From NCBI GenBank assembly GCA_013112715.1, contig JABFGB010000005.1, positions 124,001 through 188,000 on the forward strand: a stretch of DNA of 64,000 nt, read 5' to 3'. The DNA comes from Chloroflexota bacterium (GTDB lineage: Bacteria > Chloroflexota > Anaerolineae > Aggregatilineales > J027). Under the pieces are notes generated by a model. That model was not told the DNA's origin. It saw nothing but the letters and a program-made list of their open reading frames with translations, and did not search any database. Below, one piece after another: positions 1-8,433 of this stretch; positions within the stretch are counted from its first letter, which is position 1, and each line of letters begins with the position of its first letter. A program made the translations under genes and the position numbers.

Positions 1-1
1 G

Positions 2-70
2 GGCCGCATGGAAATCAAAAAATATGATCCCACCCTGCGCCGCCATGTGCTCTATCGTGAAAGCAAGTAG
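2..70 (+). CDS. rpmG: 50S ribosomal protein L33, C-terminal fragment
   Basis: An open frame enters from the left edge and stops at TAG 68-70, giving the last 22 residues. They include the stretch MEIKKYDPTLRRHVLYRESK. This matches the end of ribosomal protein L33 (the E. coli tail reads [20 protein letters not shown]), with the same spacing of the K-K-[YF]-D-P core, R-x-H-V and the final [YK]-R/K-E-[SA]-K. L33 is a small protein near the E site of the 50S subunit. Only the tail is present, so the start, any zinc-binding cysteines and the promoter lie outside. The next gene converges on it about 40 bp away. The call rests on a short match but a specific one. Confidence 0.8.
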   Translation, partial: GRMEIKKYDPTLRRHVLYRESK

Positions 71-110
71 CCCCAGCGAGTGTAGAAGGGCGGCTTTGCA
101 GCTAAGAATC

Positions 111-1691
111 TTACTGGGTCGCCCCCTCTAACACTTTCATCGCGGCATTATGCCCCGGAATCCCGCTCACCGCACCACCACGCTGCGCCCCTGATCCACA
201 AATCAGAATATTTTCATAAGCCGTCTCTACTCCCCATTTCCCAACCCATTCGCTCCCGTTTTCTGCAAAAGGCCACGATAGTGCCGTGTGGAAAATGTTT
301 CCAGTAGGAAGTTTTAATTCGTTTTCCAAATCAAGTGGGCTTTTCGCTTCGATACAGGGCTGGCCGTTTGCATCAATCGCTAAACATTCCTCCAAAGGCT
401 CATCCAAATAACGATTAATGCCCTGTATATATCTCCGCATGATGATTTCGCGCAGTTGGGCGTTATTGGCTTCATTAAAGAGCCGATAAGGAATATCCAA
501 GCCAAATAGGGTAAGGGTCTGATAGCCCTGTAATTCAGGCGACAAGATCGAGGGGTCGGTCAATGAGTGACAGTACATTTCACCGGACACCCGTTCAGGA
601 ATCTGCCCCATCACGGCCACCCGATGGTATTCCTTCATCTCCTCATAGCCCTCATCAATATGAAATGTCCCGGTGAAAGCATCCTTTAGGGAATATTGGG
701 TTGCTTTCAACTGAGGCAGGCGTTTCAGCAGCATGTTGATTTTGAATACCGCCCCTTCATCAGCATCTCTAATTGGCAGCGGCGTCGGCAACAATTGATT
801 GAGCACCTGCGGGGCAGCATTAACCAGCACATATCGCCCCCGCACCGATTGAGTTTTACCATCGTGGGTATAATGCACAACGGCATAAGGGGTATCTGGT
901 TCGATCCCTTCAACTGGGGCAAAAGTCAGGATTGTGGCACCATTCGCTTGGGCTACCCGCGCTAATTCAGAGGTTAATGCTCCCATTCCCCCAACAGGCA
1001 CCGTCCATTCACCTGTCTCATTACCGATAAGGTGATATAAGAACGTGCGGTTTTGCAACAGGGTCGGGTCATGCGGGTCAGTGGATACACCAATCTTGCC
1101 GTCAGTGAAAATCACCCCACGCACAAGGTCATGCTGCACATTTTTTTCAATGCCGATACCCAATGGTTGCTCAATGAATATTTCCCAAGCCGCCTTTAGT
1201 TCATCGGTTTGACATTGCGCTTTCATGCTGTCACGGCTGACCATTGGGGATAACAAAGTAGGCCAGATAATGCTTGCCAATTGCCCCATCAAACGATAAA
1301 AGCGGCTGTACCCGATAAAATCAGCAGGGCGGATACCGAAATTGGCGAAAGACTGCTCCGTAATTGCCGACGACTCATTGCTCACCAACAAGGCCTTATG
1401 TTGTCCATTTTCCACCGCCGGGGTAAACGACCCTACTGAGCGACGGCGGGTTGAAAAATTGAGTTTTAAATCCTGCACAATCTTATGGGGCAGCAGGCTC
1501 ACCAAATAGGCATATTGGGATAATCGAGCATTCATACCAGCAAAAACTTGGGCCGAAATCGCCGCGCCGCCGACTATGGGTTTGCGTTCCAATACCAATA
1601 CGGATTTACCAGCCCCAGCAAGGTACGCCGCCGCAACAAGGCCGTTATGCCCACCCCCCACAATCACGACATCGTAGTTTGTCTGCTTCAT
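111..1691 (-). CDS. FAD-dependent oxidoreductase, PYROXD2/phytoene desaturase-like
   Basis: This 526-residue protein opens with a dinucleotide-binding fold: VVIVGGGHNGLVAAAYLA around residues 8-25, followed by an acidic end (VLVLER) to the second strand. Near its end is the second FAD-contacting motif, ICGSGAQRGGAVSGIPGHNA. The GGGHNGL variant and the C-terminal GxxPGHN are typical of the NAD(P)/FAD oxidoreductases related to CrtI and PYROXD2. The length fits that family. It is a soluble flavoprotein that probably oxidises or desaturates a small substrate, which I cannot name. Its ATG overlaps the stop of the upstream MFS gene by 4 nt (ATGA), so the two are very likely co-translated and the transporter may carry its substrate or product. 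No carotenoid genes lie nearby, so a carotenoid role is not supported. Confidence 0.85.
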   Translation of the reverse strand: MKQTNYDVVIVGGGHNGLVAAAYLAGAGKSVLVLERKPIVGGAAISAQVFAGMNARLSQYAYLVSLLPHKIVQDLKLNFSTRRRSVGSFTPAVENGQHKALLVSNESSAITEQSFANFGIRPADFIGYSRFYRLMGQLASIIWPTLLSPMVSRDSMKAQCQTDELKAAWEIFIEQPLGIGIEKNVQHDLVRGVIFTDGKIGVSTDPHDPTLLQNRTFLYHLIGNETGEWTVPVGGMGALTSELARVAQANGATILTFAPVEGIEPDTPYAVVHYTHDGKTQSVRGRYVLVNAAPQVLNQLLPTPLPIRDADEGAVFKINMLLKRLPQLKATQYSLKDAFTGTFHIDEGYEEMKEYHRVAVMGQIPERVSGEMYCHSLTDPSILSPELQGYQTLTLFGLDIPYRLFNEANNAQLREIIMRRYIQGINRYLDEPLEECLAIDANGQPCIEAKSPLDLENELKLPTGNIFHTALSWPFAENGSEWVGKWGVETAYENILICGSGAQRGGAVSGIPGHNAAMKVLEGATQ

Positions 1692-2890
1692 ATGTTTGCC
1701 CCTTCTTGTGCAATGATGGGGGTATGATGGGGTAGTTGGTTAGCCCAATAGACCAAACCAATCATGACCATGCTAATCACCCCGATAATCCCATAAGCGG
1801 TACGAATGCTGCTAATGTCCGCCACTACCCCAAGTACCTGTGGTCCCAAGAAAATTGCCAAACCTGCGATAAATGAAATCCGCCCACTGGCCCTATCTGT
1901 TTCCTGTGGTGTGACCATCCCAAGTGCCGTTGAAAGCGAGAGAGGAAAGCCGTTCGCAACACCCAAGCCTGCGATAAATAGCCCCATCACACTGATGGCT
2001 GGCGTCGGAGCTAACCACAAGGGTATAAATCCGATCACGACTAGGCAGTAGGTCATTAGCAGTAAAGGTTTGACTTCGATAAAACGCGACAGGCGACTGC
2101 CAATGGCCCGACCAATCACCATTGCCAAGAAGAAGACGGTTATCATGGTAGAAGCGGTGGTAGCCTTCAAATCTGCATTTTTTTCAAGGAAGTCTGCCCC
2201 CCAAAAAATGAGTCCCCATTCGATGACGGCCCCGAAGAAAATCACGGCCAAATAGACCCAAAAAGTAGTAGATAGCGGCTGATGACGGCGTGTTGCCTGT
2301 TTAATCATCTGTTGTGTTGGGGGAATTTCCACATCCCTCCACCACCACACCGCGAATCCCCATGTAATCAAGCCAACGACCAACGCCATACGCCAGCCAA
2401 GTCCAATATCCTCAAAAGTACCCACCGCTAAAGGCGCTAACACAGCGGAGGCACTGGCCGCGATATTCGATTCGGTAATCGCAATGGCCCGTTTTTCGCC
2501 ATGATGATCGCTCAAGGTTGCCTGAATCGTCACGAGCAACCAACCAGAAGTAACCCCGATGAACAAGGTGCTGCCAATCGTCAAAACCGGATGATGCACC
2601 AGTAGAAAAATGATCGTAAAGACGATACTTGCACCGCCACCACCCCAAAAAACCCAACGCCGTCCGTACCGACGTGACAAACGATCTGTTGTTAATCCCG
2701 ATACGACAATACCAATCGCAAAAGCACTCAAGTGCATCCCAGCGACACTATAGCTGAGATGGAGTTCATCGCGTAGAAATGGGATAAATGGGCCGCGTGT
2801 AGATACCATGTAGGAGAAAAAGGCCAGCATAAAATAGGCCAACCACGTAAACCGATCGCGTACAAACGTGGTAGAAGATTCCGTTTGCAT
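1688..2890 (-). CDS. MFS transporter
   Basis: The protein has 400 residues and about twelve hydrophobic helices. It carries an MFS motif-A-like loop between helices 2 and 3 (TTDRLSRRYGRRW, about residues 67-79) and a related loop in the second half (GRAIGSRLSRF). Length and layout fit a major facilitator superfamily secondary transporter of the inner membrane. The substrate cannot be read from sequence. It is the first gene of a two-gene unit with the PYROXD2-like oxidoreductase (4-nt overlap) and is divergent from a Gfo/Idh/MocA dehydrogenase. It is the only transporter near the sugar-acid genes to its right, so a role in that pathway is possible but unproven. Confidence 0.85.
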   Translation of the reverse strand: MQTESSTTFVRDRFTWLAYFMLAFFSYMVSTRGPFIPFLRDELHLSYSVAGMHLSAFAIGIVVSGLTTDRLSRRYGRRWVFWGGGGASIVFTIIFLLVHHPVLTIGSTLFIGVTSGWLLVTIQATLSDHHGEKRAIAITESNIAASASAVLAPLAVGTFEDIGLGWRMALVVGLITWGFAVWWWRDVEIPPTQQMIKQATRRHQPLSTTFWVYLAVIFFGAVIEWGLIFWGADFLEKNADLKATTASTMITVFFLAMVIGRAIGSRLSRFIEVKPLLLMTYCLVVIGFIPLWLAPTPAISVMGLFIAGLGVANGFPLSLSTALGMVTPQETDRASGRISFIAGLAIFLGPQVLGVVADISSIRTAYGIIGVISMVMIGLVYWANQLPHHTPIIAQEGANI

Positions 2891-2946
2891 ATTGTCTCGT
2901 TTCAGAAATACCGCTAAGAAAAACCCATGCGAAGTTTCATTATAGC

Positions 2947-2975
2947 TTGACAGTACAAGAGGCGGGAAGAATAAT
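2947..2975 (+). promoter_or_regulatory. sigma70-type promoter for the Gfo/Idh/MocA gene
   Basis: TTGACA (2947-2952) and AATAAT (2970-2975) are separated by 17 bp. That is a perfect -35 box, a -10 box with one mismatch and the ideal spacing. Predicted transcription start is near 2982, about 30 bp before the ATG at 3012. A GGAG ribosome site (3000-3003) sits 8 nt before the ATG. Confidence 0.6.
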
Positions 2976-3011
2976 CTTCCTCAAATACTTAGACGATTTG
3001 GAGATAATTCT

Positions 3012-4136
3012 ATGACATCCCCTTTACGTGTTGGTTTGATTGGTTGCGGCGCAATTGGTCAAATCATGCACATTCCCTATTTAGTAGACGATGATGAAAA
3101 ATTTGAACTGGTGGCGCTCTCCGATGCCTACGCGCCTGTATTGGAGGCCGTCGCCGATCATTATCATGTTTCAGCCCGCTATACTGATTGGCGCGAAATG
3201 CTGGTACGGGAAGACATAGAAGCCGTCATCATTTGCCACAGTGGGTCGCACCGCGACACCGTATTTGCTGCGTTGGATGCAGGTAAACATATTTTTGTGG
3301 AAAAGCCCATCACATGGAATCTGCGCGAAGCCAAAGAGGTCGCGGCACGGGTGGCCCAATCAGATCGAGTGGTGCAGGTCGCCTACCACAAGCGTTATGA
3401 CCCCGCTTTCCATTATGCCCGTGAGCAAGTTCAGCAAATGCGGGATATTGGTATGGTGCGGGTGACGGTTTTGCATCCCCCCAACGAAATGGGCCTCTCG
3501 CCGTTCCGCATCCGACGTGGCAATGGCTTGATTGATGAGGGGCATCAGCCTGTTATGAATTTTGCAGAACAGGCCACCGCCCAACTGGGATGGTTTGCGG
3601 GTGGGAGTTTGGCCCCACTGGTAGATGAAGCACTTGGCCCGCGCAAAGACGACCCCACGTTGCGCCTCGGTTATGGAATCATCGTCGTCAGCATGATTCA
3701 TCAGGTCTATACCATGCACGGCTTTTTAGGAGCGCCAGTCCGTGTCCTCAGCACCGATATTTGGCGAAAAGGGCTATCTATACACTCGATTGTTGAATAT
3801 CCCAACGATGTCCGCTGCACGTTTGATTGGCATTTCTTGGGGCATATCAAAGACTATCGTGAAGAATACGCCTTTTATGGCAACCATGACCGCGTAACCT
3901 TCCAATTGCCATCGCCCTATTTGAAAAATGCTCCCAGTCCGGTGATTGTACAGGGTGGGGATGAAGAATTGGCATGGGAAAAGCGCGTGATTGTGTCCTA
4001 TGATGAGGCATTCCGGAATGAGCTTCTGGCATTTTATGAAAATGTTCGACACAACCGCCAACCCGCGACGGCTGTGCCAGAGGCAGTTCAACATATGGAA
4101 TTAATTCAGCAGATGATTGATGCAGCACGGGTCTAG
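3012..4136 (+). CDS. Gfo/Idh/MocA family oxidoreductase
   Basis: This is a 374-residue NAD(P)-dependent dehydrogenase of the glucose-fructose oxidoreductase/inositol dehydrogenase family. The N-terminal Rossmann domain starts at VGLIGCGAIGQIMHIPYL (residues 7-24). The family EKP motif is in HIFVEKPITW (about residues 96-105), followed by VAYHKRYDPAF, the usual start of the C-terminal alpha/beta substrate domain. Family members oxidise or reduce hydroxyls of sugars, inositols or their derivatives. The substrate is not evident. It stands alone on the plus strand behind its own good promoter and ends in a 4-bp tail-to-tail overlap with a small membrane-protein gene. Two further members of the family (7422-8429, 11832-12944) lie nearby but are clearly different sequences. 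Confidence 0.88.
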   Translation: MTSPLRVGLIGCGAIGQIMHIPYLVDDDEKFELVALSDAYAPVLEAVADHYHVSARYTDWREMLVREDIEAVIICHSGSHRDTVFAALDAGKHIFVEKPITWNLREAKEVAARVAQSDRVVQVAYHKRYDPAFHYAREQVQQMRDIGMVRVTVLHPPNEMGLSPFRIRRGNGLIDEGHQPVMNFAEQATAQLGWFAGGSLAPLVDEALGPRKDDPTLRLGYGIIVVSMIHQVYTMHGFLGAPVRVLSTDIWRKGLSIHSIVEYPNDVRCTFDWHFLGHIKDYREEYAFYGNHDRVTFQLPSPYLKNAPSPVIVQGGDEELAWEKRVIVSYDEAFRNELLAFYENVRHNRQPATAVPEAVQHMELIQQMIDAARV

Positions 4137-4483
4137 GGGAGATTCTCGGTAGATTCAGACTGGCGGTTTTTGCGGAGGACGGGAATAAGTTCATAGCCCA
4201 ACCAGCCTACGGCAACCACCGCCATACCCACTCCCATAAATGGTAGGGCATCGGCCCGTTGCTCACGCAATTCATCACGCTCGACGGTGGCTTTAAACAA
4301 CTCATAGCCCTCATTGAAGTTGTTGACTTCAACCTTTTGGCCGGAGTCAATCAATTTTTCGGCTTCATTGTCACGCAATTTCAGTTCGGCATCCACATAC
4401 TGATAAACGCCGTAACCACCGATGGCAAAACCCAGCAGAATAATAATAACGAGAATACCACTCGCAATTCTTTTTGAAGGCAT
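4133..4483 (-). CDS. small protein with two membrane segments, unknown function
   Basis: I do not recognise this 116-residue protein. It has an N-terminal membrane segment (about residues 9-30, rich in I, L and G) and a second one near residues 78-103. Between them is a charged soluble stretch of about 45 residues (DAELKLRDNEAEKLIDSGQK and onward). I chose the ATG at 4483: it follows AAGGGA at a sensible distance and lies 11 bp after the stop of the upstream gene. A longer frame starting at 4510 would overlap that gene and lacks a ribosome site. It is the last gene of the minus-strand run that begins at 13746 or at an internal promoter. Confidence 0.6.
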   Translation of the reverse strand: MPSKRIASGILVIIILLGFAIGGYGVYQYVDAELKLRDNEAEKLIDSGQKVEVNNFNEGYELFKATVERDELREQRADALPFMGVGMAVVAVGWLGYELIPVLRKNRQSESTENLP

Positions 4484-4494
4484 TATCTTTTCCC

Positions 4495-4935
4495 TTAAAG
4501 TGGCTTCCAAATGTTTTTCCGTAGAACATATTCTTCATAAAATTTGATGTATTGCGTCTCTAAATCCAAATTATCATCATCAGGGCAAAAAATGCTGGGA
4601 TATAACATAATGCGTCTGCCCATACTGCCATGCTCATCGTCTCGAATAATCTCAGAGTTACAGTTGAAACACCTTCTTGCGACAACCTTTTTATAATGAC
4701 CGCCGCAAACACAAGGTTTCAACTTATCTTCAATTCTCTCCATCAACAAATCGTAGTCCCATTTTCCCTCCTGTTGTAATTGATTACGAATCTGATTCAC
4801 AATAGAATCGTAAAAACTTACATCAACACGATGAGGGCAACTATCACAGTAAAATATCCATTCGTCACTCATAGGTGAGATGTCTACACGGCAAAGTTGA
4901 AAACCGCAACCGGGGCATTCAACAACGTCAGGCAT
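4495..4935 (-). CDS. putative zinc-ribbon protein, unknown function
   Basis: The protein has 146 residues and four cysteine pairs: CPGC (7-10), CDSC (30-33), CVC (75-77) and CFNC (89-92). This pattern suggests two zinc ribbons, each made from two knuckles, joined by a helical linker rich in charged residues (about 45-72). The C-terminal 50 residues carry no cysteine except one in IFCPDDD. I know no family that matches the whole protein. It could bind nucleic acid or protein. It sits 18 bp downstream of the MBL-fold gene and 11 bp upstream of the small membrane protein, in the same direction. Local composition looks more A/T-rich than the flanking metabolic genes, which may mean an acquired gene. 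Confidence 0.6.
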   Translation of the reverse strand: MPDVVECPGCGFQLCRVDISPMSDEWIFYCDSCPHRVDVSFYDSIVNQIRNQLQQEGKWDYDLLMERIEDKLKPCVCGGHYKKVVARRCFNCNSEIIRDDEHGSMGRRIMLYPSIFCPDDDNLDLETQYIKFYEEYVLRKNIWKPL

Positions 4936-4953
4936 TTTTATGTCTCCTCCATC

Positions 4954-5631
4954 TCAACGTACATAATCAACTACCAATACACGAGTTTTCGTTGGCAGGC
5001 TTGCCTTGTCCAAAGCCACCTCATAATGGTAGGCAAAATCTATATCCGCGTCATCGAAATACTCCAAGAAACGCTCAATCCAATAAATGTTGCGGAGTTT
5101 ATACGTGAGAGTGCGGAAGTGCATCGGCACAACCAAGCGCGGCTGAAGGTGGTCAATCACCCTTTTTAGTTCGTCCAGATCAATGGTTGGATGCCCACCA
5201 GTAAGAGCAAGGAACACATCTATCCCCTCGAAAAATTGAAGCTGCTTTTCGGAGAAGGCGTTGCCCACATCACCAATATGCCCGATTTCAATACCATCCA
5301 CTTGAAACCGATACATACCGTTTTGGTCGGGGTCATGTTCCCGATGATCGAGAGCTTCCATCGCCTCAATCGCCTGAAATGCGAATCCTTTGATTGTCCG
5401 CGAACCGCCTTGCTGTGCGACATCCAACGCATTGACAATGGTGGGTTGACCGGGAATCAAATCACCCCGACAGTGAAAGCGATCATTGTCGGATGACATA
5501 ATCACGATGTCAGCTTCATCCCGTACCGCAGGATAACCCGATGTTTCCGGTGTATAGGGGTCGGTGATGATTTTGGTTCCATCATTGGCAGTAACCAAAA
5601 AGCTGGCGTGGCCGTACCATTTCAATTTCAT
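4954..5631 (-). CDS. UlaG-like metallo-beta-lactamase-fold protein with altered metal site
   Basis: This 225-residue protein has the layout of the UlaG-like MBL-fold hydrolases: a start like MKLKWYGHASFLV, then ITDPYTP, a later IGDVG, GGHPTIDLDE and VVPMHF. These correspond to the opening strand, the first DP loop and the later Asp and His metal positions. The usual first metal motif (TH-x-H-x-DH after the hydrophobic strand) reads MSSDNDRFH here, so its first two histidines are missing. Binding of two metals, and hence ordinary hydrolase activity, is therefore doubtful. Its ATG overlaps the stop of the upstream LLM oxidoreductase by 4 nt, which points to a shared task with that enzyme. Confidence 0.75.
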   Translation of the reverse strand: MKLKWYGHASFLVTANDGTKIITDPYTPETSGYPAVRDEADIVIMSSDNDRFHCRGDLIPGQPTIVNALDVAQQGGSRTIKGFAFQAIEAMEALDHREHDPDQNGMYRFQVDGIEIGHIGDVGNAFSEKQLQFFEGIDVFLALTGGHPTIDLDELKRVIDHLQPRLVVPMHFRTLTYKLRNIYWIERFLEYFDDADIDFAYHYEVALDKASLPTKTRVLVVDYVR

Positions 5632-6539
5632 GGCTTAATGCCCCGCAGCGTGGATAGAACATCCAGCGTCATCCCAATTACGTCGGGGTTAGGCAAGCCA
5701 AGCACTTCTAGCATGAAATAATCCACACCGCCCTTAATAAATGCTCCCATTTGCTCTACCACCTGCATAGGAGTGCCAACAAAGGCATTATCTTTTGTCC
5801 ATTTTCCGCCGCCAAGTGCCTGCGCCTCAGCCTCGGTTTTGCCGACTGCCAAGCGTCCAAACCATGTTAGGCGGATAGATTTCGGGTCGCGTCCAATTGC
5901 TTCACAGTGCCCATGTAACACCTTCACACGGTCAAAATAAGCAGTGTAGCCCGCATCTGGCAGATTCCACATCTCCGCATATTTCGCGGCGAGTAGGGTG
6001 GTTTTATTGCCCCCACCACCAACCAAAATGGGAATCATGGGATTTGGTTTGGGTTCGCAATAGGCATCTACTAGATGATAATGTTTGCCCTGATAATTGA
6101 CCTTGCCCGGTTGCGTCCACAGGCGTTTAAAAATCTCAAGCGTATCCTCTAACTGTTCGACACGTACACCCGCTGAAGGAAACGGATAATCATAGGCACG
6201 GTATTCATCCTCTTTCCAACCGGCCCCAATCGCCATAATCAGTCGTCCTCCGGTCAGGACTTGCAGGGTAGAAGCCATCTTCGCCAATAACGCCGGATTT
6301 CGATAGCTTTGACCTAATACAATTGGCCCAATTTCAAATTGAGGCCAACGTGCTGCTGCAAAACTAAGCACCGTCCATGCTTCATATGTCGGGTCGTCAT
6401 CCCAGAAAAAATGATCGGTCATCCATAGGCTTCGAAAAAAACCATCAAAATGGGGCAAACTGGCATCCAAATCGGGCAGCCAACGCGAAATTTGGCCTTT
6501 GGGCGGGCCAGCCAACATGCTGAGTCCAAAATCTATCAT
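5628..6539 (-). CDS. LLM class F420/flavin-dependent oxidoreductase
   Basis: The protein has 303 residues and the luciferase-like (beta/alpha)8 barrel signatures: LWMTDHFFW near residue 38, then IGPIVLGQSYRNPALLAKMASTL and GGRLIMAIGAGW, and later PILVGGGG. This spacing is standard for LLM-class enzymes that use F420 or FMN to transfer hydride. The substrate is unknown. A GGTAGGGG stretch precedes the ATG by a few bases. A gap of 131 bp separates it from the ThuA gene upstream, so an internal promoter is possible. It is translationally coupled by ATGA to the MBL-fold gene that follows. Confidence 0.85.
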   Translation of the reverse strand: MIDFGLSMLAGPPKGQISRWLPDLDASLPHFDGFFRSLWMTDHFFWDDDPTYEAWTVLSFAAARWPQFEIGPIVLGQSYRNPALLAKMASTLQVLTGGRLIMAIGAGWKEDEYRAYDYPFPSAGVRVEQLEDTLEIFKRLWTQPGKVNYQGKHYHLVDAYCEPKPNPMIPILVGGGGNKTTLLAAKYAEMWNLPDAGYTAYFDRVKVLHGHCEAIGRDPKSIRLTWFGRLAVGKTEAEAQALGGGKWTKDNAFVGTPMQVVEQMGAFIKGGVDYFMLEVLGLPNPDVIGMTLDVLSTLRGIKP

Positions 6540-6671
6540 TTACCCCTACCTCTTGTTATTTCACATAATGCTTGAATAAGTTCAATCAAATTTCTATTTC
6601 AAACAGGGTTGACCTACCGTGAAAGCAGGCCACCGTAAAACATGAAATTGAGTTAATAGGCAGCCATCAAA
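6540..6671 (-). other. 131-bp intergenic spacer inside the minus-strand run
   Basis: This is the largest gap in the minus-strand run from 13746 to 4133. I see no gene in it. It contains a short inverted repeat, TTGAA (6572-6576) and TTCAA (6581-6585), but no convincing -35/-10 pair. It may hold a start point for the LLM/MBL/zinc-ribbon genes or the end of the ThuA transcript. Confidence 0.35.
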
Positions 6672-7409
6672 CTAGCCTTCGTGCGGCGTAATGACTTCCA
6701 AGGGCTTATGATTACCAAAAATCAGCTTGGGGCCATTGCCCGGTGCGGCCCATTTGACGCCATTGACAATTACCTGCAAGACTTCCCGCTGATAATAAGT
6801 TGGATAGGTTTCATGACCGGGGCGGAAATAGAAAATCTTGCCGCGTCCGCGCTGATAACAACACCCGCTGCGGAATATCTCACCCCCTTGGAACCAACTG
6901 ACGAGTACCAACTCGTCCGGCTGCGGAATGTCAAAAAATTCCCCATACATTTCTTCGCGGGAGATTTCAAAATACTCACTGAGGCCCTCCGCGATAGGAT
7001 GATGCGGCGCGACGACCCAAATCCGTTCTCGTTCATCCGCTTCCCGCCATTTTAGGTCACAGGTCGTACCCATCAATTTGCGGAAAATCTTGGAATGATG
7101 GCCGGAATGTAGAACGACTAGCCCCATCCCATCAAGTACCCGCTTCTGGACACGCTCGACAATCTCATCACTCACTTCTTTGTGAGCGATGTGTCCCCAC
7201 CATGTCAGCACATCGGTTTCCGCTAAGGCCGCCTCAGTTAATCCGTGTTCGGCGTCATCAATCGTAGCGGTTTTGACCGAAAACCCCGCCTCACGCAGCG
7301 GCTTGGCAATCGCATCATGGAGGCCATTCGGATACATCGCCTGAACTTTCGGGTTTTTCTTTTCGTGACGGCCCTCGTTCCAAACCAAAACACGTATTGG
7401 ATTTGACAT
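6672..7409 (-). CDS. ThuA domain protein
   Basis: This 245-residue protein belongs to the ThuA (trehalose utilisation) family, a class I glutamine-amidotransferase-like fold. The opening [16 protein letters not shown], the [11 protein letters not shown] segment, the [16 protein letters not shown] loop (about residues 100-115) and [12 protein letters not shown] are family features, and the length is normal. In rhizobia ThuA acts with the Gfo/Idh-type ThuB in breakdown of trehalose-like disaccharides through 3-keto sugars. Here the gene lies 12 bp downstream of a Gfo/Idh/MocA gene, so a ThuA/ThuB-like pair is plausible. Whether the substrate is trehalose cannot be told. Confidence 0.85.
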   Translation of the reverse strand: MSNPIRVLVWNEGRHEKKNPKVQAMYPNGLHDAIAKPLREAGFSVKTATIDDAEHGLTEAALAETDVLTWWGHIAHKEVSDEIVERVQKRVLDGMGLVVLHSGHHSKIFRKLMGTTCDLKWREADERERIWVVAPHHPIAEGLSEYFEISREEMYGEFFDIPQPDELVLVSWFQGGEIFRSGCCYQRGRGKIFYFRPGHETYPTYYQREVLQVIVNGVKWAAPGNGPKLIFGNHKPLEVITPHEG

Positions 7410-7421
7410 CGTTTTTTTCCC

Positions 7422-8429
7422 TTATTTTGTTTTCACCGGAGCGCCACCCTGCGCTGCCGAGGCTTGAACCGCATCCCATAATTTTGACATCCGCAGGCCA
7501 ATTTCTGGCGGAGCGGGGTTCGGAATTTTGCCACTTCGTACCGCCAAGAACTGCTCCCATACCCCCATTGAGGCTGGGACGGGGACTTCTTCAAATCTAT
7601 CACTGCCCTGTTTTTGCAGCAGCAGGCGCTCGCCCCATTGACCCGTCCGTACTATGCCTTTGGTACAAAATACAAAAATTTCAGAAGCACAGGAGGGGAT
7701 AGTTTCACCACAGGCCGCAATTGTCACCATTGCGCCAGATTTTAGTTTACCCATAACCGTAGCACGGGTATCCACCGGGCGGTTATTGTTATCCAGCCAT
7801 GCCGCCACTTCGGTAAAATCTTCTCCGGCAATATCGGTGATGGTATTGAGCATGTGCGCCCCAGTGTCAAATAGAAAGCCACCACCAGAAAGAGGGGGAT
7901 TCTGTCGCCAAGTGCCCACAGTATTCGGCCCCCAATTTTGCCAGACAGTGCCGCTAATAGTCAGAATTTCGCCTAGTTCACCTGATCGCAGCATTTTGTA
8001 CAGCGTGCGAATCTGAGGGGATAGGCTGCCTTGAAAGGCCACCACCAATAGCCGTCCGGTGCGATCCCGAATTTCAATCAGGCTTTCGGCTTCTTGGGCA
8101 TTCATGACCATTGGTTTTTCTAACAGCACATCAATCCCCGCTTCTAGACATAACCTCGTCTGGTCGTGGTGATAGGCGTGCGGGGTAATGATAAAGGCTG
8201 CGTCTAATTTGCCATGATATTCCGCAACCAACTCCGCTAAATTGGGAATATTTGGAGGGGCTTTGATACCAGCCGCTTTAAACAGTTTTGCCGTTGCTTC
8301 ATAGGCCTCTTGGGAGGGATCAGACACCACTACAATTTCGGTGGTATCCTTCATCTTCATCATTTGTTTGATGTGACTGCGGGCCATACCACCGACCCCA
8401 ATCATCACCGTTCGAACAATAGCGCTCAT
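7422..8429 (-). CDS. Gfo/Idh/MocA family oxidoreductase (ThuB-like position)
   Basis: The protein has 335 residues, with a Rossmann N-terminus ([17 protein letters not shown], about residues 9-25) and the EKP motif in [10 protein letters not shown] (about residues 101-110). [20 protein letters not shown] segment supplies the family histidine in the substrate domain. It is an NAD(P)-dependent sugar or polyol dehydrogenase of unknown specificity. It starts 4 bp after the stop of the enolase-superfamily gene and is followed 12 bp later by the ThuA gene, so all three are surely co-transcribed. The neighbouring ThuA protein suggests keto-sugar chemistry. Confidence 0.87.
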   Translation of the reverse strand: MSAIVRTVMIGVGGMARSHIKQMMKMKDTTEIVVVSDPSQEAYEATAKLFKAAGIKAPPNIPNLAELVAEYHGKLDAAFIITPHAYHHDQTRLCLEAGIDVLLEKPMVMNAQEAESLIEIRDRTGRLLVVAFQGSLSPQIRTLYKMLRSGELGEILTISGTVWQNWGPNTVGTWRQNPPLSGGGFLFDTGAHMLNTITDIAGEDFTEVAAWLDNNNRPVDTRATVMGKLKSGAMVTIAACGETIPSCASEIFVFCTKGIVRTGQWGERLLLQKQGSDRFEEVPVPASMGVWEQFLAVRSGKIPNPAPPEIGLRMSKLWDAVQASAAQGGAPVKTK

Positions 8430-8433
8430 AGAC

